Assembly: GCA_023231105.1 (NCBI GenBank)
Contig: JALNWB010000005.1
Location: 1-55,484 of the forward strand
From: Ignavibacteriaceae bacterium
GTDB taxonomy: Bacteria; Bacteroidota; Ignavibacteria; Ignavibacteriales; Ignavibacteriaceae
Reading direction: 5' to 3'
Length of the DNA stretch: 55,484 nt
The notes under the pieces were generated by a model, which worked only from the letters and a program-made list of their open reading frames with translations, was not told the DNA's origin and ran no database searches. Shown piece after piece: positions 8,329 to 17,360 of this stretch (position 1 is its first letter; every line of letters starts with the position of its first letter). The position numbers and the translations under genes are program-made.

Positions 8329-9284
8329 TGGGATATTTCTGTAAAATCTGCGGCAACAAAGAAGCAAATAAATTTTATGATGTTCGCGAGATGCAATTCG
8401 GAACACGCGATAAATTTATATACTGCCAATGTTCAAGCTGCGGTTGTTTGCAATTAACAAATCCCCCTGCTGACCTTTCCATTTATTATCCCAATAAATA
8501 TTTTTCTTTTCAGCTGCCGAAAGAAAAATATATCAAGAAAAAATTAAATGTTTATAGAGACAGATATTCGTTTGGAATTCCTTCTTTTATAGGAAAAATT
8601 TTATTTTCTAAATACGGTTCTCCAACCTATATAAACTGGTTAAATGAGATGAACGTGACGTTATCCAGTCCGATACTTGATGTAGGCAGCGGTAACGGGA
8701 AACTACTTTACAGGATGGGTAACATTGGTTTTAATAATTTAACCGGAATAGATGCATTCATTGAGAAAGATATTATTTACGCTAACGGTGTTAAGATATT
8801 TAAGAAAAATTTATTTGAAATAAATGAAAAGTATGATTTGATTATGCTGCATCATTCATTAGAACACATGGAAGATCAACACGCAGTTTTTAAGAAATTG
8901 TCATCGATGCTTGATCCCGGAAAATTTTTATTTATTCGCATTCCGATTTGCTCTTCTTTTGCATGGGAATATTACAAAGAAAATTGGTTCGCCCTTGAAG
9001 CACCGAGACATTTCTACAACCATTCACTTAAAAGTTTGAATTATTTGGCAGAGAAATATGGATTTGCTGTTAAAAAAATTATCTATGATTCACGCAGCAT
9101 TCAACTGTATGGTAGTGAACAGTATAAGCAAAATATTCCGTTAATAGATGACCGTTCTTACTTTGTTAATCCCAATAATTCAATTTTTACGCCCATCCAG
9201 ATGGAAGAATATGAAAAAGAAACAAATAGATTGAATGAAACCGGAAGGGGAGATCAAGCAGGATTTTTCTTAGTTAAACTTTAA
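8328..9284 (+). CDS. Class I SAM-dependent methyltransferase with N-terminal zinc-ribbon-like cysteines
   Basis: The ATG overlaps the TGA of rarA by one base (TGATG); an in-frame TTG one codon earlier is less likely. The N-terminus holds CKIC (5-8) and CQCSSCGC (33-40), a zinc-ribbon pattern seen in methyltransferases that act on nucleotide-linked sugars or protein targets. Motif I is ILDVGSGNGKLL, later LIMLHHSLEHM marks the post-I acidic region. 318 residues. Substrate unknown; the zinc-ribbon methyltransferases known to me often modify sugars, so a link to the polysaccharide locus 2.5 kb away is possible but unproven. It ends immediately beside convergent dprA. Confidence 0.8.
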   Translation: MGYFCKICGNKEANKFYDVREMQFGTRDKFIYCQCSSCGCLQLTNPPADLSIYYPNKYFSFQLPKEKYIKKKLNVYRDRYSFGIPSFIGKILFSKYGSPTYINWLNEMNVTLSSPILDVGSGNGKLLYRMGNIGFNNLTGIDAFIEKDIIYANGVKIFKKNLFEINEKYDLIMLHHSLEHMEDQHAVFKKLSSMLDPGKFLFIRIPICSSFAWEYYKENWFALEAPRHFYNHSLKSLNYLAEKYGFAVKKIIYDSRSIQLYGSEQYKQNIPLIDDRSYFVNPNNSIFTPIQMEEYEKETNRLNETGRGDQAGFFLVKL

Positions 9285-10406
9285 CTAAATAGCTATAAAC
9301 ATTTTTCCGGGAAGTTGTTTTACCAATCCTTTAAATTCAAGCGTGAGCAAATTGACTAAGCAATCGGAAGTTGATAGTCCGGTTTGAAAAGCAATATTAT
9401 CGATCTGCATTTCTTTGTTCTCAAGAACGGTTAGAATTTTTTGTTCAAAAAGATTTAAATCAACATGTGGTTTTGGAATTGTTTTTCCGATAACCGGTTT
9501 CAATTTTAATTCAAGTTCCACAAGAATATCTTCGGGATTACGTACAAGTTTTGCTTCTCCTTTTTGGATAAGAGCATTAGTTCCTTCAGCTTGCTTAATT
9601 CCTAAATTTCCGGGTATCGCAAAAACTTCTCTTCCTTGATCCAACGCAAACGCCGCTGTTTGTAAAGCTCCGCCCTGGATACCAGATTCAACAACAAGGC
9701 ATCCCAGACTCAACCCTGAAATTATCCTATTTCGCGAGGGGAAATTTTGTGCATCCGGTTTTGTTCCTAATGGAAATTCACTTATCAACAATCCGCAGTT
9801 GGGAATTTGTTCATACAATTTTTTATTTTCCGGCGGATAGATAACGTTTATTCCACAGCCGAGAACGGCAATGGTTCTCCCGTTTGTTTTTAATGCGGCT
9901 TGATGAGCGATAGAATCAACTCCTCTCGCCAATCCGCTTGTTATAGTTATTCCTTGTGAAGCTAATGCGGATGAGAATTTTTCAGCTTGAAGTTTTCCAT
10001 ACGTTGTTGGTTCTCTTGTTCCAACAATAGCAATCGGGAAATTATCTTTCTCAGTAAAATCCCCTTTGATGTATAAGATCATCGGCGGGTCGTAAATTTT
10101 TTTCAAAAGATCCGGATAGGCGTCATCAAAAAAAGAAATTACTTTTATTTTAAGAGATTGAAGTGCAGCGAATTCTTTTTCAAATTTTGTAAAAGAAGAT
10201 GGAATGTTTCGTTTTGCTTCGGATAATTTTTTTGAAAGGAGAGTTCCGATCCCTTCAACATTTGATAAAGATGATAAGTCGGCTTCGAAAATATTATCGA
10301 TTGAATGAAAAGCCGAAAGTAAATTTCTAATTTTTACCGGACCGATTCCGTCAATTGAAAGAAGAAATCGAAGTTGGGCAAATTCTTGAAAAGTTGTTCC
10401 CGCCAA
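9285..10406 (-). CDS. dprA: DNA-processing protein DprA
   Basis: The 373-residue product has an N-terminal helix-hairpin-helix/SAM-like part (IDGIGPVKIRNLL), the Rossmann core with GTREPTTYG, SGLARGVDSIAH, AVLGCGINVIYPPEN, SEFPLG, FPSRNRIISGLS and GREVFAIPGN, and a C-terminal winged-helix DprA_WH region. DprA loads RecA on incoming single-stranded DNA during transformation. The likely start is TTG, as no ATG lies at the expected length. It is the last gene of a minus-strand group with the EutN-like gene, 11 bases apart, and meets the methyltransferase gene end to end with no gap. Confidence 0.95.
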   Translation of the reverse strand: MAGTTFQEFAQLRFLLSIDGIGPVKIRNLLSAFHSIDNIFEADLSSLSNVEGIGTLLSKKLSEAKRNIPSSFTKFEKEFAALQSLKIKVISFFDDAYPDLLKKIYDPPMILYIKGDFTEKDNFPIAIVGTREPTTYGKLQAEKFSSALASQGITITSGLARGVDSIAHQAALKTNGRTIAVLGCGINVIYPPENKKLYEQIPNCGLLISEFPLGTKPDAQNFPSRNRIISGLSLGCLVVESGIQGGALQTAAFALDQGREVFAIPGNLGIKQAEGTNALIQKGEAKLVRNPEDILVELELKLKPVIGKTIPKPHVDLNLFEQKILTVLENKEMQIDNIAFQTGLSTSDCLVNLLTLEFKGLVKQLPGKMFIAI

Positions 10407-10417
10407 TGTTTTACTTT

Positions 10418-10693
10418 TTAATTTGAATAATCAATCTTATCTACAATTGCAACAATTATTGAGTGCACCGGGGCTTTTTTGTGTCCTAAAATTTGTTGTA
10501 CCGCATCCCCTTCCTGAACAAGAAGCACTATATCACCGATTCCTGAATCAATTAAGTCAATGGCAACAACATCTTGTTTCCCGATAAAATTTCCCTCAAG
10601 ATCAATTTGATGAACGACCATCAATTTATTTCCTATCAGATGTTCGTTCTTATGTGTTGAAACTACATTCCCTTTAACCTTAGCAAGCACCAC
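10418..10693 (-). CDS. EutN/CcmL-family bacterial microcompartment vertex protein (isolated)
   Basis: The 91-residue product matches the pentameric shell-vertex family from end to end: AKVKGNVVST near the N-terminus, KLMVVHQID, VVAIDLIDSGIGDIV, and the closing APVHSIIVAIVDKID. Family length is 85-100 residues. Vertex proteins cap the corners of protein-shelled organelles, but no BMC-hexamer shell gene or signature core enzyme lies in this window; the nearest conceivable partner is the class II aldolase 5 kb away. It starts with GTG (a second GTG follows one codon later) one base after the membrane protein gene, so the two are co-translated. It may belong to a satellite locus or have another role. 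Confidence 0.85.
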   Translation of the reverse strand: MVLAKVKGNVVSTHKNEHLIGNKLMVVHQIDLEGNFIGKQDVVAIDLIDSGIGDIVLLVQEGDAVQQILGHKKAPVHSIIVAIVDKIDYSN

Positions 10694-10694
10694 G

Positions 10695-10967
10695 TTACTT
10701 TGATTCCTGTTCGGTCGGTTCTTTCTTCTTTATTAAAATTGATAACGGAAAAAAAACTAAATATACCAGGACAAGAAGAATAGGAGCCAAATAAAGCGAA
10801 GTAGCGCTGTTCCAGGGTTTAACGGAAAGAAAATAATAACCAAGAATCGAAAGAATGATGCCTAACGCCAAAACTATATAATTTATTCTTGACCAATAAA
10901 TACTAAAAGGAGAAGTTAAAACTTTTGATACTTTAAGATTTCCTTTTTTTCTAACTGATTTTGCCAT
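10695..10967 (-). CDS. Small two-helix membrane protein, unknown function
   Basis: The 90-residue product has a basic N-terminus, two hydrophobic helices (roughly residues 27-47 and 59-77) joined by a short loop, and a charged tail (IKKKEPTEQESK). The layout resembles DUF3098-type proteins of Bacteroidota, but I cannot assign the family firmly. It lies just downstream of a strong minus-strand terminator and one base upstream of the EutN-like gene, so it is the first gene of a three-gene unit with that gene and dprA. Confidence 0.7.
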   Translation of the reverse strand: MAKSVRKKGNLKVSKVLTSPFSIYWSRINYIVLALGIILSILGYYFLSVKPWNSATSLYLAPILLVLVYLVFFPLSILIKKKEPTEQESK

Positions 10968-10980
10968 ACTTGTCTCTCAT

Positions 10981-11024
10981 AAATAAAAAAAATAAAAACC
11001 CAGTGTTGGGGAAGACACTGGGTT
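10981..11024 (-). terminator. Intrinsic terminator with 10-bp perfect stem
   Basis: Read on the minus strand, AACCCAGTGT pairs perfectly with ACACTGGGTT (10997-11006 and 11015-11024) around an 8-base loop and is followed by a long T-rich run with one interrupting A per several T. This is a textbook rho-independent terminator for the small gene just upstream on the minus strand. It ends only about 14 bases before the start of the next gene, so downstream genes must be read by readthrough, by attenuation control, or from a promoter inside or after the hairpin. Confidence 0.85.
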
Positions 11025-11107
11025 GTCTGTATAATCCTGCAGACCAGGGGAGAAATCTGCAAGAAAGACACTGAAAATATAGAACTTCAAAAGCACATTG
11101 TCAATAT
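11025..11107 (-). promoter_or_regulatory. Possible attenuator leader upstream of the terminator
   Basis: On the minus strand this segment carries a TGCAGA/TCTGCA hairpin (6 bp, 12-base loop) and an upstream copy of CAGTGTC, the same bases that form the 5' arm of the terminator stem. The upstream copy could pair with the terminator's 3' arm (ACACTG) and so disrupt it. That would make an on/off switch for the membrane-protein, EutN and dprA genes. No known riboswitch class was recognised; the switch is inference. Confidence 0.35.
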
Positions 11108-11356
11108 TTACTTACTTAACTGATAGACAATTTTTCTTATAGTGTCAAATTGAAGGTAAGGATATTCTTCTCTAATAGCATCAATAGCATCTCCCGCACT
11201 GATTTTGCTTGTACGAAGCGTTCTGAATTTTTTACGGATTTTATAATCACGAACCGATTTTTCATCAATAAGCCCATGATCGTTTAACAATTGGTAAATG
11301 TCGTCGCTGATAAGATCAGCTAACGGATTTTCCATTTTTGATTTTACAGTTAGCAT
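11108..11356 (-). CDS. Small unknown protein, possibly helix-turn-helix
   Basis: I choose the ATG rather than a GTG three codons upstream because AAAGGTG sits about seven bases before it, an unusually good ribosome site for this window. The 82-residue product is predicted to be mostly helical and charged: NPLADLISDDIYQLLNDHG, then a basic KIRKKFRTLRTSK stretch and an AIDAIREEYPYLQFDTIRKI segment that could be a recognition-type helix pair. I do not recognise the family. It is single-gene, ending in a strong terminator, which suggests independent and perhaps high expression. Confidence 0.65.
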   Translation of the reverse strand: MLTVKSKMENPLADLISDDIYQLLNDHGLIDEKSVRDYKIRKKFRTLRTSKISAGDAIDAIREEYPYLQFDTIRKIVYQLSK

Positions 11357-11731
11357 AAGTATCACCTTTCGTTTGTTTTTTATTGAACATTACTCAAGGT
11401 ATCAAGTGGTCTATAATTGTCCTTCTTTTAAATTAAACAAAATTTTCTTCTAAAAAATTCCTTAATTAATTTTTTAGACGCCTAACTGTAAGCGGAAGTT
11501 TAAGAATTACTAAAACTTCGTTAGTAATTTTGTCTTTTTTAGGAAGAAAGTCAATAGTTATTTTTAAATTTGTTTTATCAATTTAGAAAAGCGATTCTGA
11601 AAACCGTGGATATTTTCCCTTGGGACACTAAAAGTACCAAGGAAATTTATTTATGGGGAAAATTATCGGCAAATATTTTAAAATTTATCATTAACTTTGA
11701 ACCTATTAATAATAATTAGTTTATTCAATCT
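11357..11731. other. Divergent promoter region with a dyad, before the polysaccharide locus
   Basis: This 375-base gap separates the small minus-strand gene from the first polysaccharide gene. It contains a hairpin, TTTCCCTTGG (11614-11623) with CCAAGGAAA (11637-11645), one bulged C. The 15 bases at 11610-11624 resemble 19479-19493 upstream of gmd (both ATATTT(T)CCCTTG-type), so this may be a shared control element. I see no RNA gene or coding frame. Promoters for both directions are presumably here but are not pinned down. Confidence 0.4.
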
Positions 11732-13150
11732 ATGCAGAAAAAAATAATAGCGAAAATAACTCTCTTTGTGGTTTTCCTGATTTTTCAGAACATTCTTCAA
11801 CCGCAAAACAAAAGTGAATTTAGTTTTGATACGACCCCAAAACAAAATATGATAAGCGTTACCATTGGGGGAGATTTCATCGCAACCGGAACATTCCCCG
11901 CTGTAATTGGTGAAAGGGTTGACCAATTTGTAACAAGAATATTCAATGCTGCAAAAAGCGAAAGAGTGGGGACAACTGCAAACGCTGACCAGCGGGAAGT
12001 AGTTTTTAAACAACTCGGGGATTTTACTAAAAGGGATATCCGAATAAAAAAAGTAAACGGACAAACATTAACCATAGATTTAGAAAAATATCGATTGACC
12101 GGGGATTATTTGCAAAACCCATATCTCCAAAACGACGATGTAATTCTTTTTCCTTTTAATGACCGGGAAAGAAATTTTGTATTTATTACAGGTGCCATTA
12201 ATAGGAATGCTTCCTCTTGGGGGAATAACCAAACCGTTAAGTTTCAATTTGTTGATGGCGATAGATTGGAAGACGCTATCCTTTTGGCTGGCGGAATAGA
12301 TAGAGGATTTGATAATGTTACTTCCGCGGAGATTAGCAGACTTGATGCATCCGGAGAAAAAGAAGACAAATTTATTGTCAATATAAAAGATAATCCTCTT
12401 TTAAAAAGAGGGGACAGAATTACCATTCTTGGCGATGAAACGTTTCGAAGAGATTATACAGTTACCGTTGCCGGTGAAGTTTATCGACCGGGAACAATCG
12501 CTATTTCAAAAGGTTCCTCAACTTTAAAAGAGGTTATTGAAAAAGCCGGGGGATTTTTACCGTCTGCCGATTTATCGAGAGCTGAACTGATAAGAGGGGC
12601 AAATGTATTTAAGTCAACGCTTTTTTCTGAAGAACTTGATCAATTTTTAATGAATCGAATGGCGGAAATAACACCGGAAGATTCTCTTTCGTTAATCATT
12701 GATAATAAGCTTCGCTTTATAAGAGGCAATGGTGTTATTGATTTCACAAAATTAAGTGATACTTCTTCTGCTGCAAGTAAATTTTCAGTGCGAAATGGAG
12801 ATTATATTCACATACCCGAAAAACTAAATTTAGTTTATGTGTTTGGGCAAGTTTATGATCCCGGATATATACCCTTTGTTAACGGAAAAGGGGTTGATTA
12901 TTATATAACTAAAGCCGGTGAAAAAGGGCAAAACGCAAAAGATGAAATCTATTTAATCAAAGGAAAAAGCCGAAGCTGGACAAAAATTGACAAGGATATT
13001 TCCTACACTATTGAGCCTGGAGATTTTATTTGGCTTCCAAAAGAACCGGTGCGAACCTTTAGTTATTATTTGGATAGAGTGATGGCGATAAGTAGTATCG
13101 TTACTGCGTTAGCAACGGTATTATTATTGGTAATACAATTTAAGAAGTAA
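11732..13150 (+). CDS. SLBB-domain polysaccharide export protein (Wza-related)
   Basis: The 472-residue product has an N-terminal signal/anchor (residues 4-22), at least three SLBB-type units (VFITGAINRN...LEDAILLAGG; VTVAGEVYRPGTI...LKEVIEKAGGF; VYVFGQVYDPGYI...YYITKAGEKG) and a C-terminal membrane helix (about 446-469). SLBB proteins form or gate the periplasmic/outer-membrane channel for capsule or exopolysaccharide. It lacks a lipobox, unlike Wza, and ends in a membrane helix. It is the first gene of the polysaccharide locus. Confidence 0.85.
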   Translation: MQKKIIAKITLFVVFLIFQNILQPQNKSEFSFDTTPKQNMISVTIGGDFIATGTFPAVIGERVDQFVTRIFNAAKSERVGTTANADQREVVFKQLGDFTKRDIRIKKVNGQTLTIDLEKYRLTGDYLQNPYLQNDDVILFPFNDRERNFVFITGAINRNASSWGNNQTVKFQFVDGDRLEDAILLAGGIDRGFDNVTSAEISRLDASGEKEDKFIVNIKDNPLLKRGDRITILGDETFRRDYTVTVAGEVYRPGTIAISKGSSTLKEVIEKAGGFLPSADLSRAELIRGANVFKSTLFSEELDQFLMNRMAEITPEDSLSLIIDNKLRFIRGNGVIDFTKLSDTSSAASKFSVRNGDYIHIPEKLNLVYVFGQVYDPGYIPFVNGKGVDYYITKAGEKGQNAKDEIYLIKGKSRSWTKIDKDISYTIEPGDFIWLPKEPVRTFSYYLDRVMAISSIVTALATVLLLVIQFKK

Positions 13151-13245
13151 AAGTAAAAAATATTAGATCGTAAATTACAAAATATCTTCAAATTATTAAA
13201 TCATCTTTAATTAACTTTTCTTTGGATTAAAGCGAACATTAGACT

Positions 13246-14466
13246 ATGGCTGAACAGCAAAACTTTGAAAAACATACTATTTCCGATTATTTATATATTT
13301 TATTTAAGTGGAAAAAATTCTTAATAATTAACTTAACAATAGTAGTAATTATTACAACTGTAATTGCATTTTTGTTGCCTCAAGAATATAAAGCAACGGC
13401 AACAATTATGATTCCCCCGAGTGATCAAATGGGTTTGGGTGGATTAACAAGTTTGCTTGGCGGCAAATCTTCAATTGCTTCTGCCGGTTCAAAATTATTC
13501 GGAGTTTCTAATACTTCTGAAGATGTTTTATTAGGTATTATTAATAGTAGAACAGCCTTGACTAAAGTAATCAATAAATTCAGTCTGATGGAATATTATA
13601 AAATCAAGGAGAATAATTTTGATAAATGCCTAAAAGCTTTTAAGAATGACATTTCTGCTGATCCAAATGAATTTGGAATGATAGAATTTAGCATTATTAA
13701 TGAAGATCCAAATGTAAGCGCAAGAATTGCGAACTATTTAGTTTCATTAGTAGATAGTATGAATATTGTTTTAAACATTGAAAGAGCAAAAAACAACAAA
13801 CTTTTTATCGAAAAAAGGTATTTACAGAATGTGAATGATTTAAAAAAAGCAGAAGATTCACTTTACCGGTTTCAGAAAAAGTATGGAATTGTAGCTGTCC
13901 CTGAACAACTTGAGGTTACAGTTAAAGCGGCTGCTGAAATTGAAGTTGAACTTACTAAAAAAGAAATGGAAGCTTATTTCACACTCGGGCAATATGGTGA
14001 AAATTCCCCACAATACCAGGGAATTTTAGCCGCAGTAAATTTATTAAAAACAAAAGTCCAGGAGTTAAAGAACTCACCAAATTTAGGTTCAACATCCAAC
14101 ATTTTTTTCCCCTTCAAAGAAATGCCAGATATCGCAATCCAGTATTTAAGGAACTATAGAGCAGTTGAGATCCAACAGACGATACTTGAATTTGTTATGC
14201 CGATGTATGAACAGGCAAAGGTGGAAGAACAAAAGAGCATCCCCACGGTTATGGTAATTGATCAAGCAGTACCGCCACAATTAAAATACAGTCCGAAAAA
14301 AGCACCAATTATTCTTGGAACATTTTTCCTTTTTTCATTTTTCTTTATTCCTTTTGTTTTCATAGGGGAAAAAGCTATTAATATGGAAAAATTTCAAAAT
14401 CCTCTTCAGATTAAAGCAACAAATTTCTATAAAGGAATTATTAAAATATATAGAATGAAGATTTAG
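13246..14466 (+). CDS. Wzz/GumC-type polysaccharide chain-length protein
   Basis: The 406-residue product has membrane helices near residues 27-50 and 352-375 bracketing a periplasmic region with coiled-coil character (KNNKLFIEKRYLQNVNDLKK). The proline-rich segment before the second helix (PPQLKYSPKKAP) is a Wzz hallmark. A glycine-rich stretch (GLGGLTSLLGG) follows the first helix. No Wzc-type kinase domain follows, so chain-length control without kinase is expected. Its stop is 8 bases before the polymerase gene. Confidence 0.88.
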   Translation: MAEQQNFEKHTISDYLYILFKWKKFLIINLTIVVIITTVIAFLLPQEYKATATIMIPPSDQMGLGGLTSLLGGKSSIASAGSKLFGVSNTSEDVLLGIINSRTALTKVINKFSLMEYYKIKENNFDKCLKAFKNDISADPNEFGMIEFSIINEDPNVSARIANYLVSLVDSMNIVLNIERAKNNKLFIEKRYLQNVNDLKKAEDSLYRFQKKYGIVAVPEQLEVTVKAAAEIEVELTKKEMEAYFTLGQYGENSPQYQGILAAVNLLKTKVQELKNSPNLGSTSNIFFPFKEMPDIAIQYLRNYRAVEIQQTILEFVMPMYEQAKVEEQKSIPTVMVIDQAVPPQLKYSPKKAPIILGTFFLFSFFFIPFVFIGEKAINMEKFQNPLQIKATNFYKGIIKIYRMKI

Positions 14467-14474
14467 CTCCGAGT

Positions 14475-15803
14475 ATGAGTTTATTATTAATTACTGCAGC
14501 TTCTTTTCTTGGTATAATATTAGGCAAATTACTTTTCAAGAAGTGGGTGAATCATTTAACCATTTATTGTTTAATAATGGGAGGATTAATTTTTTTTTAT
14601 GAACTAAAATTACTTCCTTACGTTGATATAATACCATTAGCCTGGTTTTTTATAGTTTCTTCATTCTTGTCTTTTTTATTTGGGATTTTAACAATAGTAA
14701 GCGCAAGGAATTTAGGCTCTAAAAGTGAAATAGATTCCGAAAAATCAATTATCACTATGCCAATATTTGCAGATGATGGTAAAGCATTAAAATACTCGAT
14801 CCTTTTTTTCAGTTTTATAGGTTTTTTTGTTGCCTTTCAACGCTGGTGGGTATTAATTCATATGTTTGGTAGCATCCCCGCCGTATTGGTAAATGCAGGA
14901 ATAATCTATCGATTAAATGTTAATGGAGAAATAAAGGATTTTATTCCTATCCTTCCCAACTTTGTTTATGTTGCAGTATTCCTTGTCGGAATTTATACGG
15001 CGTATAAAAGAAGGTTCACGTTTTTAACATTTTTACCTTTTATAAGCATAATTATTAAAGAATTAACCTATTTTGGAAGAGGGGAAATTTTATTTTCTTT
15101 GATGGAGTTTTTATTTTCCTTCCTCTTATTTAGGCACCTTCTTAATAATGAGTCATCAAAAAAATTTAAATTCTCAAAAAAGAATGCAATTATTGCTTCA
15201 ACTATTTTGATAATATTTTTAGGCGTAAGCGCTTCTCTAATCCGCGTCACAAGGGGTTCTTATGAAAACTTTACCGGGGGTAGCAGTCAGCTTAAACAAC
15301 TAAAAGGAAATTTTATTATATCTCCCTCAATCTATCTTTATCTAAGTTGTGATGTTGGAGTGTTCAGTAAATATCTTGAACGAGATGAAGAAAATACAAA
15401 ATTCGGACAAAATTCATTTTTAATAGGATATGATTTTTTATCGAAATTGGGGATACTAAAAAAAATATCGGCTTTTCAAAAAGGTTATTTTATCCCAATG
15501 TGGGCAAATACCGGGACATATATGCGTGAATTACATGCTGATTTTGGAATTGCGGGTTTATTCTTAGGTCCTTATTTAATTGGACTTTTAATTACTTGGT
15601 TCTGGTTTAAATTTTATGAGCAAAAAAACTTAATTGTATTTGCCTTTCTTGTTTATTTCTATCTAATAGTTGGGTTTTCATTTTTAGTAATGGTCACTAG
15701 ATTAAACCAATGGTATATAAGCCTTTTTATAATCATTATCTATTTGCCATTTTTAGAAAAAATGGCCATACGCAGAAAATCTTTAAATTTATTGAAAGAA
15801 TAA
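14475..15803 (+). CDS. Wzy-like oligosaccharide repeat-unit polymerase
   Basis: The 442-residue product is nearly all hydrophobic, with about ten to twelve predicted helices and a larger loop near residues 265-350 containing the RVTRGSYENF segment and a GQNSFLIGYDFL stretch, typical of O-antigen polymerases of the oligosaccharide repeat unit polymerase family. Primary sequence is poorly conserved in this family, so the call relies on topology and location between Wzz- and Wzx-like genes. It ends one base before the flippase gene. Very AT-rich. Confidence 0.8.
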   Translation: MSLLLITAASFLGIILGKLLFKKWVNHLTIYCLIMGGLIFFYELKLLPYVDIIPLAWFFIVSSFLSFLFGILTIVSARNLGSKSEIDSEKSIITMPIFADDGKALKYSILFFSFIGFFVAFQRWWVLIHMFGSIPAVLVNAGIIYRLNVNGEIKDFIPILPNFVYVAVFLVGIYTAYKRRFTFLTFLPFISIIIKELTYFGRGEILFSLMEFLFSFLLFRHLLNNESSKKFKFSKKNAIIASTILIIFLGVSASLIRVTRGSYENFTGGSSQLKQLKGNFIISPSIYLYLSCDVGVFSKYLERDEENTKFGQNSFLIGYDFLSKLGILKKISAFQKGYFIPMWANTGTYMRELHADFGIAGLFLGPYLIGLLITWFWFKFYEQKNLIVFAFLVYFYLIVGFSFLVMVTRLNQWYISLFIIIIYLPFLEKMAIRRKSLNLLKE

Positions 15804-17318
15804 GTGGAAGAATCTGAAAATTCAAATATAACGTATAGTGGTAAATCGATAGCCAAAAACACAGTTTACAACCTTTTTGGCTATGGTATTCCCATGGTAT
15901 TTGCTTTAGCGATTATTCCCTTGTTAATTAAAGGATTGGGGGAAGAGAGATTTGGTATTCTCAGTCTAGCGTGGGTCGTTATTGGTTATTTTAGCTTTTT
16001 TGATCTCGGGATTGGCAGAGCACTCACCAAAATTATAGCAGAAAAAATTGGGACAAATAAAACCGAAGAAGTTCCGGGTATATTTTGGACCTCATTCTTT
16101 TTAATGTTAGGAGTAAGTGTTCTTGGTGCTTTAGTAGTATTTCTCTTCGCCCCAGAATTGGTTCATAAGATTTTTAAAATTTCAAAAGGTCTTCAAGCTG
16201 AAACCCTTAAAACTTTTTATATACTAACATTATCAATCCCGATAGTTACAACAACTGCTGGCATAAGGGGAACTTTAGAGGCTTATCAAAAGTTTGGCAT
16301 TATAAATATTATAAGAACTTTTCTTGGAGTGTTTTCATTTTTAGGACCTTTACTTTGTTTAATTTTCACAAACAACTTGTTCTATATAGTACTGTTTCTG
16401 GTCATAATAAGGATCATGGTATGGATACTATATATAACTCAATGTTTTAAATTAAATAGAGACATAAAAAGCAAAATTTATTTTGAATCAAGGTTGGTAA
16501 AACCCATTCTTAAGTTAAGTGGCTGGATGACCGTATCTAATTTCATCGTGCCTCTAATTGTTTATATGGATAGATTTTTAATAGGCGCTTTGGTTTCAGC
16601 TACAGCGATAGCATATTATGCTACACCGTATGAAGTTATATCAAAACTGCTGATAATACCGAGTGCATTAACTGGTGTTTTATTTCCCACATTCTCAGCC
16701 AGTTATTTAAATAATCCCGGTTTTACAAAACAAGTATCATTGAAAGCGATCAAATATATATTTTTCCTCTTGTATCCCGTTGTGCTGTTAATAATAACAT
16801 TCGCTCACGAAGGATTGGGGCTATGGTTGGGAAAAAATTTTGCTGAAAATAGTTCTTTAATCTTACAGTTATTAGCGGCAGGTGTGTTGGTTAATAGTAT
16901 TGCATACATCCCATTCACATTTTTAGAGGGGATTGGGAGACCAGATATTACTGCAAAAATTCAGTTGATAGAATTTCCTATTTACCTATTTGCAATGTGG
17001 ATTGCAATAAAACAGAAAGGAATTAACGGTGCCGCTTTCATCTGGTTGTTAAGGATGCTAATTGATGCACTTATATTATTTTTATTTGCTAAAAAAATAA
17101 TCTCAATTCATTTTGAATTTAAGTTCAAGTTAAGTTATTTAATTGGTTTCTTACTGATCATTGCTTCATTTTTTCCGGTTGTAATTGGTAGTGCAAGTCT
17201 AAAACTCCTCCTTGTAACTATAGTACTTATAACGTTTTCATTTATCTCATGGAAGTTTTTTTTAGAAGAGGAAGAAAGAATGTTTTTAATTTCGCGGATA
17301 AAAACAATTAAATACTGA
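15804..17318 (+). CDS. Wzx-like polysaccharide flippase
   Basis: The 504-residue product has about fourteen predicted membrane helices and the MOP-superfamily N-terminus (NTVYNLFGYGIPMVFAL, then GLGEERFGIL, FDLGIGRAL). It should flip lipid-linked repeat units across the inner membrane. Translation likely starts at GTG placed directly after the polymerase stop codon. A second, unrelated-looking flippase lies at 27.6 kb. Confidence 0.9.
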   Translation: MEESENSNITYSGKSIAKNTVYNLFGYGIPMVFALAIIPLLIKGLGEERFGILSLAWVVIGYFSFFDLGIGRALTKIIAEKIGTNKTEEVPGIFWTSFFLMLGVSVLGALVVFLFAPELVHKIFKISKGLQAETLKTFYILTLSIPIVTTTAGIRGTLEAYQKFGIINIIRTFLGVFSFLGPLLCLIFTNNLFYIVLFLVIIRIMVWILYITQCFKLNRDIKSKIYFESRLVKPILKLSGWMTVSNFIVPLIVYMDRFLIGALVSATAIAYYATPYEVISKLLIIPSALTGVLFPTFSASYLNNPGFTKQVSLKAIKYIFFLLYPVVLLIITFAHEGLGLWLGKNFAENSSLILQLLAAGVLVNSIAYIPFTFLEGIGRPDITAKIQLIEFPIYLFAMWIAIKQKGINGAAFIWLLRMLIDALILFLFAKKIISIHFEFKFKLSYLIGFLLIIASFFPVVIGSASLKLLLVTIVLITFSFISWKFFLEEEERMFLISRIKTIKY

Positions 17319-17360
17319 AGTTTAAGTACAACATAAAAATCATCAAAAAAATACTTTGTT

